64,000 nt of DNA from Gnetum montanum (Eukaryota; Streptophyta; Gnetopsida; Gnetales; Gnetaceae), in the NCBI GenBank assembly GCA_015680685.1, contig MNCI01004082.1, positions 618,685-682,684 of the forward strand. Reading direction: 5' to 3'. Of the stretch, positions 1-11,952 are shown one piece after another. A program made the position numbers and the translations under genes. Position 1 is the stretch's first letter, and the number at the start of each line of letters is the position of its first letter. The notes under the pieces are model-generated. The model was not told where the DNA came from and did no database searches. It saw only the letters and a program-made list of their open reading frames with translations.

Positions 1-1473
1 TGAAGCTTTGAATGCACCTACAACACCTGTACTAGACATTTTTGCACTTAGAGATGTGTAGACATCTGTAGGAACTATTAGTGGAAGACTAAGTGTAGCC
101 CAGCATGAAGAGTTGCTGAATCAACTAGAGGGAATTAGGCAACCAATTTTGGATATCTTTGATTTTCTAGATAATATCATTACAACCTAGTCAAAGCTAC
201 TTAAAGCAAAGGGCAAGTGCATAATTTTAGAAGGGAAACTCAAAATGGCTCAAGCATAAAACCAATGCTTGGCTACCGAGGTTGTCGAATTAAAAGCCCA
301 TCTTGTTGATCTTGCACTCCTCAACCTTACACTTATAAGAGATGAAGCTTTTCAACAACTTCAAGATAGATTCAAATAGGTTGAGGTGGTGATAGTGATG
401 GTCATCTTTGACTCATTCGTGGCTGAGGCCAAAACATATTTAGTTCAAAAGGACTTGGTCTAAATGTGCTAAGAGAATGAGATGGTGACCACAAAAAATC
501 ATCTTTTATGGAATGTTGATGTACAGAAACAAAAAATGCAAGAGTTTAGCCATCAATAGTAGGAGTAGCTAGCCAGAGTGAACACTAAGCTTAGAAGATT
601 GACAATGGAGAGTAGAAATCTCTTCATGAAGGAAGTTTGTGCCTTAGACCAAAAGTTTGTAATTAATATTGCCACATGGAAGAACAAAGCTCTTAAATTT
701 AAGAGAGTTAAGAATCACTACAAAGATTAGGTTGGCTTATAAAAGAAAGTTAATGAAAAACACATCCAAATGGCTAAGGTAAAAATTAATAAGACCCTCC
801 AACAACTCTAGTAAGGAAAAGAGGTATGGCAACCTATCATTCATAGGACAGATACCTACAACAAACTAGAGATTCACATGAAAGAGTTGCAAATAGAAGG
901 GATGACTGAATACATGGAGATTGCTAATCTTAGATATATAAACATGGCAATGCTAACTACTAGATAGCTATGGTTAGGGTTAGAGAAGCAGGTGGTTTGC
1001 TCATACTGACTATATGAGATAGAGTTTAAGTACCATAAGGATACTAGAAAAAGCTTGAGAATGCAAACATTGAGCTTAAAGTTCTTAGAGTAAGTTTCAC
1101 TAATCAAAGATTAACTACTGAGAACTTGGCCAAAAGAATGAACAACTACCAAGAACTGCAAAATACAATTAGGGCATTTGACATCAAATGCAAATAATTT
1201 GCTATTTGGTTTATCAATGTTAAGGAGGTGTTCCTAACAATGCCTTATCCTTGGGATCTTCCCATTCTAGCCCACATTAGTGAAGCTACATGGACCATGC
1301 ATGATCCTAGGAGTAAGGAGGAGAAGATGAAAGCATTGTTGGATACATTCCATCTTCCACCAAAAGTTGTAGTAGTAGCAGGACAACCACAAAAGCCTCA
1401 ACCACTACATGCACTTGAAGCAGGAGAAGGTCCTTTGGAACCTCAAGAGCCTCCATTGCTTGGGACCATTTAA
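1..1473 (+). pseudogene. Accessory (aORF-like) coiled-coil ORF of an Athila-like element, 3' part
   Basis: Decayed reading frame lying directly upstream of a purine tract and LTR, so it occupies the region between pol and the 3' LTR. The last stretch (1228-1473) is open and ends with a Pro/Glu-rich tail, GPLEPQEPP, then a stop. The same tail recurs at 43275-43448 and the preceding sequence recurs at 13690-15793 and 34089-34414, which shows it is a conserved coding unit rather than a chance frame. Upstream stretches in several frames are rich in Glu, Lys, Leu and Gln with heptad-like spacing, suggesting coiled coil. Athila-type elements often carry an extra ORF here; its function is unknown. 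Stops and shifts break it. The 5' part lies outside the window. Confidence 0.6.
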
Positions 1474-1703
1474 TCTCTTCCATTATCTTCATTTCATTAA
1501 GGAGAATGTGTTTGTTAAATTTCGTCATGATGTTCAATTTTTTAGTCTTGAATATTAGAAAAGTTTGTAATGATTGTATATCTATACACTTGGGCACTTA
1601 GTGTTTGTTTGTATTTGTTTATGTTGGTCGTATGTGTGTCATCAATTAATAATTCCATACCTTCCAAAATTTATAAAGAACTTGAGGATGAGTTTCCATT
1701 CAG

Positions 1704-1714
1704 TTGTGGGGATA
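1704..1714 (+). promoter_or_regulatory. Polypurine tract before LTR A
   Basis: G-rich tract TTGTGGGGATA immediately before the TGATGA start of the LTR. Equivalent tracts precede the LTRs at 43692 and 47926, matching the expected plus-strand primer site of an LTR retrotransposon. Confidence 0.6.
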
Positions 1715-2048
1715 TGATGAATCTTAGATTGGTTGCATTGACTAGTCCTTGTTGATGCATGATTTGATGCATTGATGTGGCCCCATCAACGTAGTATTTA
1801 TTTTCTCTTATAAATATGTGCTCACTCATCATGCTTATGGCATGTGTTGTGATAGTTGTAGTAGAGCTCTTGTAGTTTTATCATTTGGAAGTTAGAATAT
1901 TTTACTAAATGCTCACAATAAGAGTTTAGAGTGTATGGATCTTTATTCAAGTACTTGTGCAAAAAGAAAGATCCATGAAATTTGACTAGATCACACATGA
2001 ACGCTCAGTGATTCGTATGGTTGAGCATGGGGTATTCGTCGCTCAATA
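1715..2048 (+). repeat. LTR A, internally deleted Athila-like LTR
   Basis: Starts TGATGA after the purine tract and carries the TATAAATA promoter box (near 1810) and the GTAGTAGAGCTCTTG segment shared with the LTRs at 4841 and 43692. It then jumps, near 1970, to the terminal segment (GACTAGATCACACATGAACGCT... ending GCTCA). About 500 bp present in the full-length relatives (855-878 bp) is missing. It is the 3' LTR of the element whose accessory ORF is at 1-1473. The end is approximate because the terminal bases are changed. Confidence 0.65.
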
Positions 2049-3332
2049 CTTGGTTAAGCAAAATCAATAAAAATTAAATACATATCTTGTTAAAAATAGT
2101 TTATCCATAATGATTTAAATACTTGGCTATGCAAGTCAAGTAAAATTGATAAAATTTAAATACTAGTCCTACGCAATGTAAAAATAAATAAATAAATAAA
2201 TAAAATATTGTAGAATATTTTAAATGATTTTAGATATGAAAATCATTGAACCTTATTTAAGAAATTGCGCTCTCTATCATAGATGCAAAGAATTAAACCC
2301 ATATCAGCTACATTATTGTTCTTACCATTTGTCTTCTAAAATAAAGAAAATATTTTATAATTTTTAGCAAAAAGGCCAACTACCTTTAGAGAGATTGATT
2401 AGGTTAAATAAATTTTTGTCCATAATGCTATAGGGAGAGCCTTCATATCACGTTAAAAATATTTATCCATAATGTTCCAAAGAGAGCCTAGTTGTAACGT
2501 TAAATGATATTCATCCCCAACACTCTAGGAACACCGTGTAAAACATATACCACCATATCCACTACTAAAAAGCAAGAATTTCATGCCAATGGCTAGGGAA
2601 AAACAAAGCCAAGGTTCCATCTTGGATTCATGCTTGATATTTTGTTGCACCTTATGTAGAAACCTTTTCATCCATACTATAGTAGAAAATTCAGAGTAAG
2701 AGTCTTGCGGTAATAATAAAAGTTCTTTTTCATAGTTTCGTGGAATAAAAAATTTCATGTAAAGTGAAGGTAAGATCCAATTTAGAATCCATGCTTATAG
2801 CAACCTCTTTGAAAGACTATTTGAAGACCTTTTTAGCTAAACTATGATAGAAAATTCATAGTACCAACTTAATGATTTACATTAAAGAATCATATTCATT
2901 TGTTCCAATAAATACTAGCATAATCTAAAAATTGTGCAATATTTAAGCAAAAGATGGTGCAATATTTAAGGATCATAAAGAAACAATATGTAGCATGTGG
3001 ATGGTACAATACTTAATAATGATTTGTTTATCACAAACATTGTGTTTTAGTGTTAGTATGTAGATACAAAAGAAGATTCTCTCATCTAAATTATAGAAAT
3101 ATATTATAAATATGTAATTAAGCTAGTTTAATAACATTAGTTAACAAATGATAAACCTTAAAAAATCATAAAAAAATGATTATGTAAAACCTAAATGATA
3201 ATAATTTAGGGGCAATTTGAGGAAGCATACCTAGTTGTAAATAAAAATATTTTTTGCACACACAATGGTGATACTAAAAAAATCCTGATGTATTTTATGG
3301 CCTCATTTGGAAACACTCTTGATTTTGAAACC
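2049..3332. other. AT-rich spacer with degenerate tandem duplications
   Basis: No gene seen. It contains weak direct duplications: two copies of an ATACTTGGNTANGCAA segment (2046-2160), two copies of a unit containing TCCATAATG and AGAGAGCC (about 2413-2520), and two diverged copies around TAGTAGAAAATTCA / TGATAGAAAATTCA (about 2611-2880). A short AAAT microsatellite lies at 2181-2205. Probably old, unrecognised repeat debris. Confidence 0.45.
2181..2205. repeat. (AAAT)n microsatellite
   Basis: About six uninterrupted tandem AAAT units, read directly. Confidence 0.85.
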
Positions 3333-3435
3333 ACTAGTCATGAGATTGATTTCCATGGGCAATGTTGAGTTATAAAGTTTTATGTGGACTATATATCTTG
3401 GGATGTAGCTATGTTTCAATTGTTTTCATATTGAA
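3333..3435 (+). mobile_element. SINE fragment, plus strand (3' part)
   Basis: Contains GTTGAGTTATAAAGTTTTA, GGACTATATATCTTGGGATGT and a TTTCAATTGTTTTCA end that align with the 3' body of the tRNA-like SINE copies at 3908-4034 (reverse) and 51504-51640. The 5' promoter part is missing or decayed. Confidence 0.5.
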
Positions 3436-3461
3436 TAGCCAACCATTAAATGATAACCAAC

Positions 3462-3546
3462 TATTTCATATTGTGAGTATCTTGGTATACCTGACAATAA
3501 CCCCAAGTATTTCATACTGTGAGTTTGTTGGTATACCTGACAATAA
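3462..3546. repeat. Two-unit tandem repeat, period 46 bp
   Basis: A TATTTCATA(T/C)TGTGAG...GGTATACCTGACAATAA segment occurs at 3462-3500 and again at 3508-3546 with a few differences. No known family recognised. Confidence 0.75.
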
Positions 3547-3907
3547 TGATTCCAATGTTTTATCCAAATGAATAATCGTTGATCTTTGAGAAAATTGAAA
3601 TTCATTAACATTAATAAAAGTTTTACATGTAATTTAATATGAAGTGTAGATTATTCATATTAAAATTGAAGTATAGTTTAAGTATGCTTATATATACTAA
3701 AAACAATGGTTATCCTAATTATAATAGTATGCTTATATCATGACTTAGAACTAATATTGGTAGCTTTAATAAGTTATACAAAGGTTTTCTTTAGATTTAT
3801 CATTTTCTTTTAAAAAAATTTATTTTGCTAAGAGGCTAACTATTAGTTTGTTAGACTTTATCATAGAAAATGAACAATTATTGCATTAGGGTGGGGGGGC
3901 TCATATA

Positions 3908-4034
3908 ATTGTAATATAGGTTCACTTAAAAATATATAGTCTAATTGGAACTTTATAACTCAAGATCATCCACCAAAATCAAACCTATGACTTAGAACTT
4001 TCAAATCAAGAGTCTTACCACTAGGTGAACATCT
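3908..4034 (-). mobile_element. tRNA-derived SINE, minus strand
   Basis: Read on the minus strand it begins GAGATGTTCACCTAGTGG, resembling a tRNA A box, and has AGGTTTGATTTTGG about 40 bp on, resembling a B box (GGTTCGANTCC). The body then runs TTGAGTTATAAAG, GACTATATAT and ends with ATTACAAT. The same order is found at 49199-49327, 51504-51640, 51822-51953 and truncated at 52092-52158. The B-box core lies at 3978-3986. No poly(A) tail is visible. Confidence 0.65.
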
Positions 4035-4149
4035 CATTATTATCATCATAATGGTAGTCCAAGAAAGGACCTTTTTGACCAGAATTATTATAGATAGATA
4101 ATAGCTTAACCTTGTCATGGAAATCACATAATTATCATCATAAAGCTAA

Positions 4150-4840
4150 TATAAGAGAAAAGATGGTAGTGTCCAACTTGAGAAATCAAATCCAAGGATG
4201 GAAGCAAGAACAACATGAATCTTTGGATGTGGCCTTAGATAGATACTATTCTCTACTACATAGATTTTCAAGCCATGATTTCTCTCAAAAAGAGCAACTT
4301 TTCCACATCATAGATGGGCTCCGTAATGAAACAAGGGAGACCCTTGGGATTTATGCCCAAGGTCAGTTATTCAAATTGAAAGCCCATCAAATACAAAACC
4401 TAATCAAGCAAGTGGTAAAAGAAGAAGGAGAGCTATGTAAAAAAGAAAATGTAGAGGAATATAATTGGGATCCAACTCTTCAAAAGAAGAGGGTCCATAT
4501 CTATGATGAGGAAAAAGAGGTAGCTCTCGATGAGATGATTTCACAACAAAGCTTTCCAATACAAAAAGCCTATCGATAAGCTTGAAGCAAGGATAGATAA
4601 TATGTGTGAATTAATGAATGATCAAGTTACAACTTACATAGAAATCGTAGACGAGAGGATAACACAAAAAGAATCAAGTGATCAAAACAAGAAGAGGAAA
4701 AAGAACTAAGGAACAACTAGGAACACTTATCAACAAAAAGGAAAAATAATAATAGAAGAAGAGGCTATAGACTTAACAACAAAAGAGAATGATGTATTTG
4801 ACATCTACCTATATGACCATCCAAAGGGCTATTTCCTAGT
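4150..4840 (+). pseudogene. Element D gag fragment (5' truncated)
   Basis: Encodes the middle of an Athila-like capsid: SNLRNQIQGWKQEQHESLD, the HIIDGL..ETRETLG(I/M)YA block and a Lys/Glu-rich stretch. It aligns with the gag of element E at 53620-54230. Similarity to E starts only near 4150-4165, so D's LTR and gag N-terminus are lost. The zinc-knuckle region near the end is degraded (YLYDHPKG without the usual cysteines). The frame is cut at 4840 by insertion of element B and continues at 44575, where the text TTACATTTACATGAG is the expected next part of gag (compare 54235). Confidence 0.7.
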
Positions 4841-5695
4841 TGATGAGCCCATCGATGAAACCCTATCGACATGGCTACATCAACGTAGGATTTGATGCGT
4901 TAATGTGGCCTCATCGATGTAGTGTCTATTTTTTTCTATAAATACGTGCTCACCTACCATGTTTATGGCATCTTTTGTCATAGTTGTAGTAGAGTTCTTG
5001 CAGTTTTCTTGCTTGAAAGTTAGAACATTTTTGTAAGTACTTGTAGTAGGAGTCAAAAAGTATACAAATCTTTATTCAAGCACTATTGTACCTGAGCACA
5101 ATAGTGTGTGTGGCAATAAAGACGAGCTTTTTGATAAATCTTGTAGCACTTTGAAATAGATTAAGTGTTTATTTATGCATTTAATGTTTTATGAATTTCC
5201 TTTAATGCTTTAAGTAATTAAGCCAATTTAAGCTAGATTAAATAGCAATTAATTAGGCACATAAGTACGACTACTTTGAGCATATGCTTGGTGCTTGGTA
5301 ATCCCAGTAACACTTATTATTTGGTAACCTAGTAGCATTAAACTTGTTTAGGATATGTACAACAAGTGGGAATGGATGCTTATGTTAGGATTAGCTAGGT
5401 GTAGCTAGTTAGATTCAATTAGTAATTTAATTATTCTATTTTATACATTAGTATTACCCTTAGGAAACTTAAAGTATAAAACGTAAAAATGATAAAAATC
5501 ATATGGCTTAGTTGCAATTAACCATACCTTTGCATTTCACAAGTGTAATTAGGAAGACAATAATTGTAATTATTAGTTTCACTTCCTAAAGACTAGTGTA
5601 CTTAGAAGACTATAAGTCCATAGAATTCAACTAGATCATGTGTGAACACTTAGTGATTTGTATGGTTGGGCATAGGGTCTACACGTTGCTCATCC
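4841..5695 (+). repeat. Element B 5' LTR
   Basis: Starts TGATGA and ends GCTCATCC, where relatives end CTCATCA, directly before the primer site. TATAAATA near 4940 is the likely promoter box. Shares with the 3' LTR at 43692 the segments CTTGCAGTTTT, CACTATTGTACCTGAGCACA, TTTGGTAACCTAGTAGCATT and GATTAGCTAGGT. The paired LTRs carry many substitutions, pointing to an old insertion. Confidence 0.85.
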
Positions 5696-5696
5696 T

Positions 5697-5714
5697 TGGC
5701 ACAATTGTTGGGAA
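5697..5714 (+). promoter_or_regulatory. Element B primer binding site
   Basis: TGGCACAATTGTTGGGAA immediately after the LTR. It is a degraded version of the TGGCGCCGTTGCCGGGGA primer site typical of Athila-type elements; less degraded versions are at 52954, 57264 and 35231. Confidence 0.7.
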
Positions 5715-5852
5715 CTTGTAGTTTGATATGTGTGCTATCTAGGACTTAGTGAATATTATTTAAGATCGTTGGAATGAACCCTAATGTCATAATCATTCAA
5801 AAAAATAATTATAATTATAATTTAAGCACACTAAATTTTTTTTTAATCCAAA

Positions 5853-8170
5853 ATGTCTTTTTCTGATAGGCATGATGAATTAAAATCACTAGTGCCCCAA
5901 GAATTCAAAGTGGTATACACTCATCTAGATGAGTTTGTATTTGATTTCACCTTTATCCAGCATCAAGGTGAACAACTATGGTGGAGAGATGAGGAAAATG
6001 TTTTATTGCCTCCTAATTGATATGTTCTTGGGATATTACTCTAAACTCTTAAGAGGTTAGGCATCTAGGATTTCCATGATGAATGCATTGTGTAGGATCA
6101 TGACTATCGAGACTACTGTCACATAGAAACACAATGCAAATGAGATCAACACCAAGAGAAGCACCATGAAGTTGTGAAAGGGAAATAGTTCACTAACCAC
6201 TTATTCCTACTGAACCAAAACAACAATGAGGATCCTTCCTTTGGGGATTCTCAACATGAAGATTCTCCACTCGTTGACTTTGGTGAATGGGGATTGAACC
6301 TAAATTTGTAGTTCACTATCAATAATTTGGGTGTAGGGAAAAGTGTGAGTTAAGGCAAGGGTTTAGGCAAGCATCGTGATGAAAATAAATCTGATGAATG
6401 TGGCCATGACAAGTGAAGAGGAGGTGGTAGATACCATGATGGTGGCAATCCTCCTTCCTCTTCATCCTCTTCATGTGCATCTTCATCTTCCTCCTTCGTA
6501 TCTATTCAAAATTGCAAGGGATGAAACTGTGATTGAGGTGAATGGTGGGATAATGATCGTAGGCCCTACCATGAATGAAGGGTTAGTAGAGGATATCATA
6601 GGTGTCATCAAAATTATGACAATGATGAGCCTTTATTGGTAACTCAAAGCATGCTAAACCTTGCAGAGGTAATTAAAATTCCAGCTATGCATGTGAAAGA
6701 TAGAAGAATCAAAAGGTTGGATATGAACAATGTTTCCAGATATGAGGGGGAATATAACTCAAATATACAAATCCATTTTCAAGCCTTTCATGATGCCTAT
6801 GTCTTGTAGAACATAGAAAATGATTGGTAAAAACTTAAGCTCTTCCTTAGGACACATAAAACAAGTAGAAAATTCATACTACTCCTTAGAGCTAGAATCA
6901 ATTTGTAGATGGAGTATGATGCTTAAGCTCTTCAATGATAAATATAAGACATACTCCAGAGTGTCCAATTTGAGAAAGAAAATCTAAGCCTGGAAACCAA
7001 GAACACATCAACCATTGGACACAACCATGGACATGTATTATTCCCTTTTACATAAATGTCCTAGGCATGGTTATTCTCAACAAGATTAGCTTTGCCATAT
7101 CATAGATGGACTTTGATCAGGAAAGAGGAGAACTCTTGGGGTCTATGCCCAAGGGAGATTGTTAGAATTAAGAAGGTTGATTGAGTAGGTTGCAAAAATA
7201 GAAGGTGAGTTGAGAAAATGGGAAAGCACTAATGAGTATAATCGACTCTTCCATAAGAAAAAGGAAGGTTTGATTCTGTGATAGTGAGGGGGAGGTATCA
7301 CTTGATGAAGTGGTGTAGCAAAAAATGTTACCATTTCAAAAATCTATGTCTAAAAGTTTAGCTAAGGTTGAAAAAATGTGGAAATATTTGGATGAAAAAT
7401 TTCAATCTACTCTAAAAATTGTAAAATAATCTAGAGAATAAGGTAGTGATTGTGATCGTGGGAGAAGAACAGAAGCTGAACATGCCTACCAAAGGGGTAG
7501 GGGCAAAGCTACTGCAGTAGAAGAGGTTATGGAGTTAAAATCAAATGATGATGGTGGGTGTAACATCAACTAACAATTACATCCTAAGGGATGTTTTCCA
7601 ATTGTGTCACACTTATAGGAATCCAGGGTGTATGGTTTGAATTCTAGACTACCACGAAGGTAAGCACCTAGAAGGTTGCTATCCTCAAGGCAACCTAACA
7701 TAGTTCCACTAGCAACAACAAGCTTATTATCCAAGTGTAGCTCCAACCACAATCATATGAGTAATACCATTAGTAGTAGCACCCACAACCATGGGGGATG
7801 ACACCACCAAGGCAATAGTACCCTTACAAGTAGCTATGTTTAGCAACCCATGTCTCTACATGACTTTTCCAATCATACTTCTTTTTAGCATCACTACTAC
7901 CTTCTAGAGTAATAAAAAACTCATTCTCGATCTCCTAGAGGGGAATCCCCATATCCCTATCATCCTTCTCATTTTTTAGCACCTATTCCTCCACCCTCAA
8001 CCTAATTACCACCTACTCCATCCATGTAGGGTGAAATTCCCATGTAGTCGCAACAACATAATGCTACTAGGGTTGTTAACTTATAACCAGCTTCTTAGTC
8101 AAGTGGTTTAAAATCCAAATCCCATACAAGATCATTCTTCTAAACTAATAGTTCTATAAAGCCCTCACCA
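5853..8170 (+). pseudogene. Element B gag (Athila-like), decayed
   Basis: The start ATG at 5853 follows the leader at the same distance as in elements C (35395) and F (57405), and the N-terminus contains VYTHLDEFVFDFTF, matching F's TYTHPDEYIPNFTF. A Ser-rich run lies near 6450-6500. DEPLLVTQSMLN and IKRLDMNN (about 6620-6730) introduce the capsid core, which continues to about 7180. The zinc-knuckle position (about 7560-7610) keeps HPKGCFPIVSHL but lacks intact cysteines. A Pro/Gln-rich tail follows. Dozens of stops and several frameshifts make it non-functional. Gag forms the particle and packages RNA. Confidence 0.7.
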
Positions 8171-8224
8171 ACATGTGTGGTTGGTCACCCTGTGTCTCCT
8201 TCATCCTTTGCATTTATTCCTTTC

Positions 8225-11200
8225 GAGAGCCCTTTAAAAAAATGCCTTCTAAGATTCACACAGTCATGTTAACTGATGTTGTATTTGACTGGATCAAGTC
8301 TAGAAACCTTCTCAGAAAAAGAGCTAATGCTAGAAGTCCTCCCATCTACTTACAAATTGCAAAAAATGAGTCATGCAAGGCTCTTCTCAATTCAAGTTCT
8401 GGTGTTAACATGATTTTCCATGAAATGTAAAATACTTGGAACCTACATCCTCTTAAGAAGAGTAATATCCATTTAAAATTGGTAGATCAGTCCATCACTA
8501 TTCCCTTGGGATTAGTGGAGGACATTGTGACCACTATTTGTAGGTGGTCATATCTTGTCAATTTCTTAGTGATCAAAGTTGACAATTGCGAAGGGGACTT
8601 CTCAATCATTATGGGAAGGGCTTGGTTGAGCATTATTAATGCATGAATGGGCATTAGATGTATTTCACTAAAGATTTCCAAGGAAAATGCATTTGGAAAG
8701 ATCAAGAAAAAGAGAGTTCCATGCATTGTGTACAATGATACCAGCTGTAATTATGTGCAAAAACTCTGGTCTATTAAAAGCACATTAATCAAAGCATGTA
8801 GATAGTGTGTAGATGAATCTAAAATCCAAAAGTTCTTGTACATAGCAGCCACAAAATAGGAGGGCACCCAGTGGATAATACCTAATTTTGAAAGTAGCAT
8901 ACTTGCCATGGGACCTACTAAGAGCCTAACTTATGCCTATGTTGAAGGCATGGATGAATTGGAGTAAGTTCATCACCAATTCTCTAATGAAGAACCTAAG
9001 GACATCGATTGCAAAAGTTAGAAAGCCATGATAGTTTTAAATAGGAGCCCTTAAAGTTAAAAACTTTACCTACTAGCATAGAATATGCATTTCTTAAAAA
9101 TGGTAAGCTGGTTATAATCAATGCCAACCTTGCTCTTGAGTAGAAAAGGATGTTGTTGAAGGTGGTCAATAAATGGACAATAGCCTTTGCTTGGTCATAT
9201 TTTGAACTCACAAGGATTGATCCTAGGATATGCTAGCATCGCATCTATATTAATTCAGCTATGAAGCCAAAGAGGTAGCCATAGCAGCGATTGAACCCCA
9301 AATTGAAGTACATTGTTAGAGGAATTAAACAACTCCTCAAGGCAGGGTTCATCTATCTAATCACATATAACAAGTGGGTTAGTCCACTTGTAATTATGCC
9401 AAAAAAAGATGGCAAGTGGTGGGTCTTTATTAATTTCCAGTTGTTGAACATGGTGACATTCAAAGATCATTTTCCATTGCCATTTGTTGACTAGATGTTT
9501 GACACTATTTCTAAGCATTGCTATTATAGCTTTCTAGATGGTTATAGTGGCTATAACCAAATTTAGATTGTGCTTGAAGATCAGGCCAAAAAATAATTCA
9601 CAAGTCCCTTGGGGAATTTTGCATATCATAACATGTCCTTGATAAATGCAATGCCCCTGCAACTTCTCAATGCTTAGTCATGAAAATTTTTCAACAATAG
9701 ATTAGTAGTGGGGTAAAAGTCTTCATGGATGAATTCTTCATGTATGGTACTACATTTAAGCAAGCCCTAGACTTCCTTGAGCAAGTGCTTAAAAGGTGCA
9801 TGGAGACTAATCTTTGGCTTAATTACCAAATGAGTGATCTCATAGTCTAGGAGGGCATTGTGTTAGGGTATAGGATTTCTCAATTAGGGATTAAGGTAGA
9901 TCTTAAAAAGATTTGGGTCATCCAAGGAATAACCTGCCACCTGGAAATCATTAAATATGTTCAATCATTCCTTGGATACATTGGCTACTACTAGCCATTC
10001 ATAGAGAATTTCTCGAAAATCATAAAATCATTGGTCGAGCTTACAAAGAAAGATGTTCCATTCATATGGATCAAGGAATGTGAAAAGATATTCTAGCAAC
10101 TTAAGGAGAAGTTGGTAGAGACTCCAATTCTACAAGCACTTGATTAGTCTCAACCATTTCACATTATAACAAATGTATCAAACTATGCCTTGGGAGTTGT
10201 GGTTATGTAGTTGGATGATCAGAAACATCCATATTACATCCACTATGCAAGTTGAAGCATGGTGGGTGCATAGCTCAATTACACCACAACAGAGAAAGAG
10301 ATAATGACTATAGTGTATGCTTTGAAAAAGTTTAGGCACTATGTACTTGGATACAAGGTGTTCATGCACATTGACCATAGTGCCATTTGCTTTCTAAGGA
10401 ATAAACCAATGGTTAGTCCCCATGTCATATGGTGGCTAGTGATCTCGCAGGAGTTTGATATTTCAATGGTTGATTGAAAGGGGACTAAGAATATGGTTGT
10501 TGATCACTTGTCTTAGTTACGATGGCACAACAAAGAGTAGAAAAGCATGCTCTCTAATGAATTTCTTGATGAACTCTTATTTTCCAATGTAATAAATGAA
10601 CAAGTGCTTGCTGAATCAAAATGGTACAATGGCATCCTTACTTATCTTCTCACATAGAAGATGCCACAAGACCTAGACTTTGGAAGAAACAACAGTTTCT
10701 TCATTAGCCCAAATGCTTCATGAAGATTAATGGATACCTTTATAAGGTATGCATCGATGGCCTAATTCATTGGTATGTTTTTCATGCTACTCAACTATGT
10801 GTTCTCCAAGATGCTCATGAGGGTCCTTATGAGGGCCACTATGCAAGGAGACACATGGCCATTAAGATCTTGATGGTAGGGTACTATTGGCCAACACTCT
10901 TCAAGGATGCCCACCAATCCATTTGCTCTTATGAATGTTGTTAATGAGATGGTGGGATGACTACTCAAATGGAGGAACCTCAGTAGTGGATCCAACCACT
11001 AGAACCCTTCAACAAATGGGACATATAATTCATGGGTTCCATCACATCCATATCAAATGGAAAGGCATACATAATAGTCACTATTGACTATTATACCAAA
11101 TGGGTAGAAGCAACAACCATCAATGATTGTACATCTTCCATTACTCTCAATTTGTACAAAAAATGTTGTAAATAGATTTGGAGTGCCACATGTACTAATT

Positions 11201-11952
11201 TTTGACAATGGTACTCATTTTACAAGTGCTACGTTTTGCAAGCCCATGCAATGCTTGCGAGTTGAACAATAGCTAACAACACCCTACCATCCCTAAGTTA
11301 ACAATCAAGCAGAGGTTACCAATAGAAAGATCACTAAGATTTTAACTTGAAGAATTAGCAAATATAGGAGAGACTACAGCATGAAATTGAACAATGCCCT
11401 TTGGACCTATTGCTGCACATGAAAACTCTCTATAGGCTACTCTTCCTATGAGTTGGTGTACAAAAAATTACCAAATCTTCTAATTCAATCCGAGCTTTGT
11501 ACACTGACCTAGAATTTTACCTGAGCTTAGCATAGAAAGAGGTATTGATCAACCTTAACATGCTAGACGAAAATCGGTTGGTAGCCTTGTCTTTGAATAA
11601 AGTGTAAAAAGCGTTCAATAAACAATGCCATGACCTTAGAATATGGAAGGTAAATTTTCAACTTGAAGACAAGGTCCTCTGCCTGAATTCCACACATGTA
11701 CCTTAATAAATTAAGTTCCAAATGTTTTGGGAAAGGCATTACATCATTTATGAAACCTTTCCTTCAATGGCCATGTTAATTTACAAACTTAAGAGCCTAA
11801 ACAAAAAGTTGCTGGTCAACACGCAACAAGCAAAAACTTTTCATAAGCCCAAGTAATTTAGTGAAATCAATGCCTCATTAGATGGATAACACACTATCTT
11901 TTAGATCTCCTCCTTTCAACTCATTCATGGGGGAGATGGCCATCCATGCTAA
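8225..11952 (+). pseudogene. Element B pol (protease, RT, RNase H, integrase), decayed
   Basis: Protease near 8225-8700: ALLNSSSGVNMIF, where relatives have a D-S-G type active site, and IIMGRAWLS. RT: MPKKDGKWWVFI (about 9400), FLDGYSGYNQ (about 9530), and MDEFFMYG near 9730 in place of the catalytic MDDF, so the second Asp is lost. RNase H: a YTTxEKE-like block near 10290 and HIDHSAICFL near 10370. Integrase: the HxxxxHYA..C..C region (about 10800-10945), a degenerate core with DNGTHF near 11210 and EVTNR near 11310. The frame ends ...HGGDGHPC stop at 11950-11952. Many stops and shifts. The domain order PR-RT-RH-IN is that of Ty3/gypsy. Confidence 0.8.
11929..11939 (+). promoter_or_regulatory. 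Conserved purine tract at the pol C-terminus (element B)
   Basis: GGGGGAGATGG encodes the GGDG of the last pol residues and is preceded by an AGATCTCCTCC box. The same tract is found at 41605-41615, 45849-45858 and 63647-63657. It may act as an extra purine primer or simply be conserved coding sequence; the true PPT is next to the 3' LTR. Confidence 0.45.

Noticed and set aside
3885-3900. G-run GGGTGGGGGGG as a G-quadruplex or PPT
   Set aside because: Isolated run next to a SINE end with no LTR start after it.
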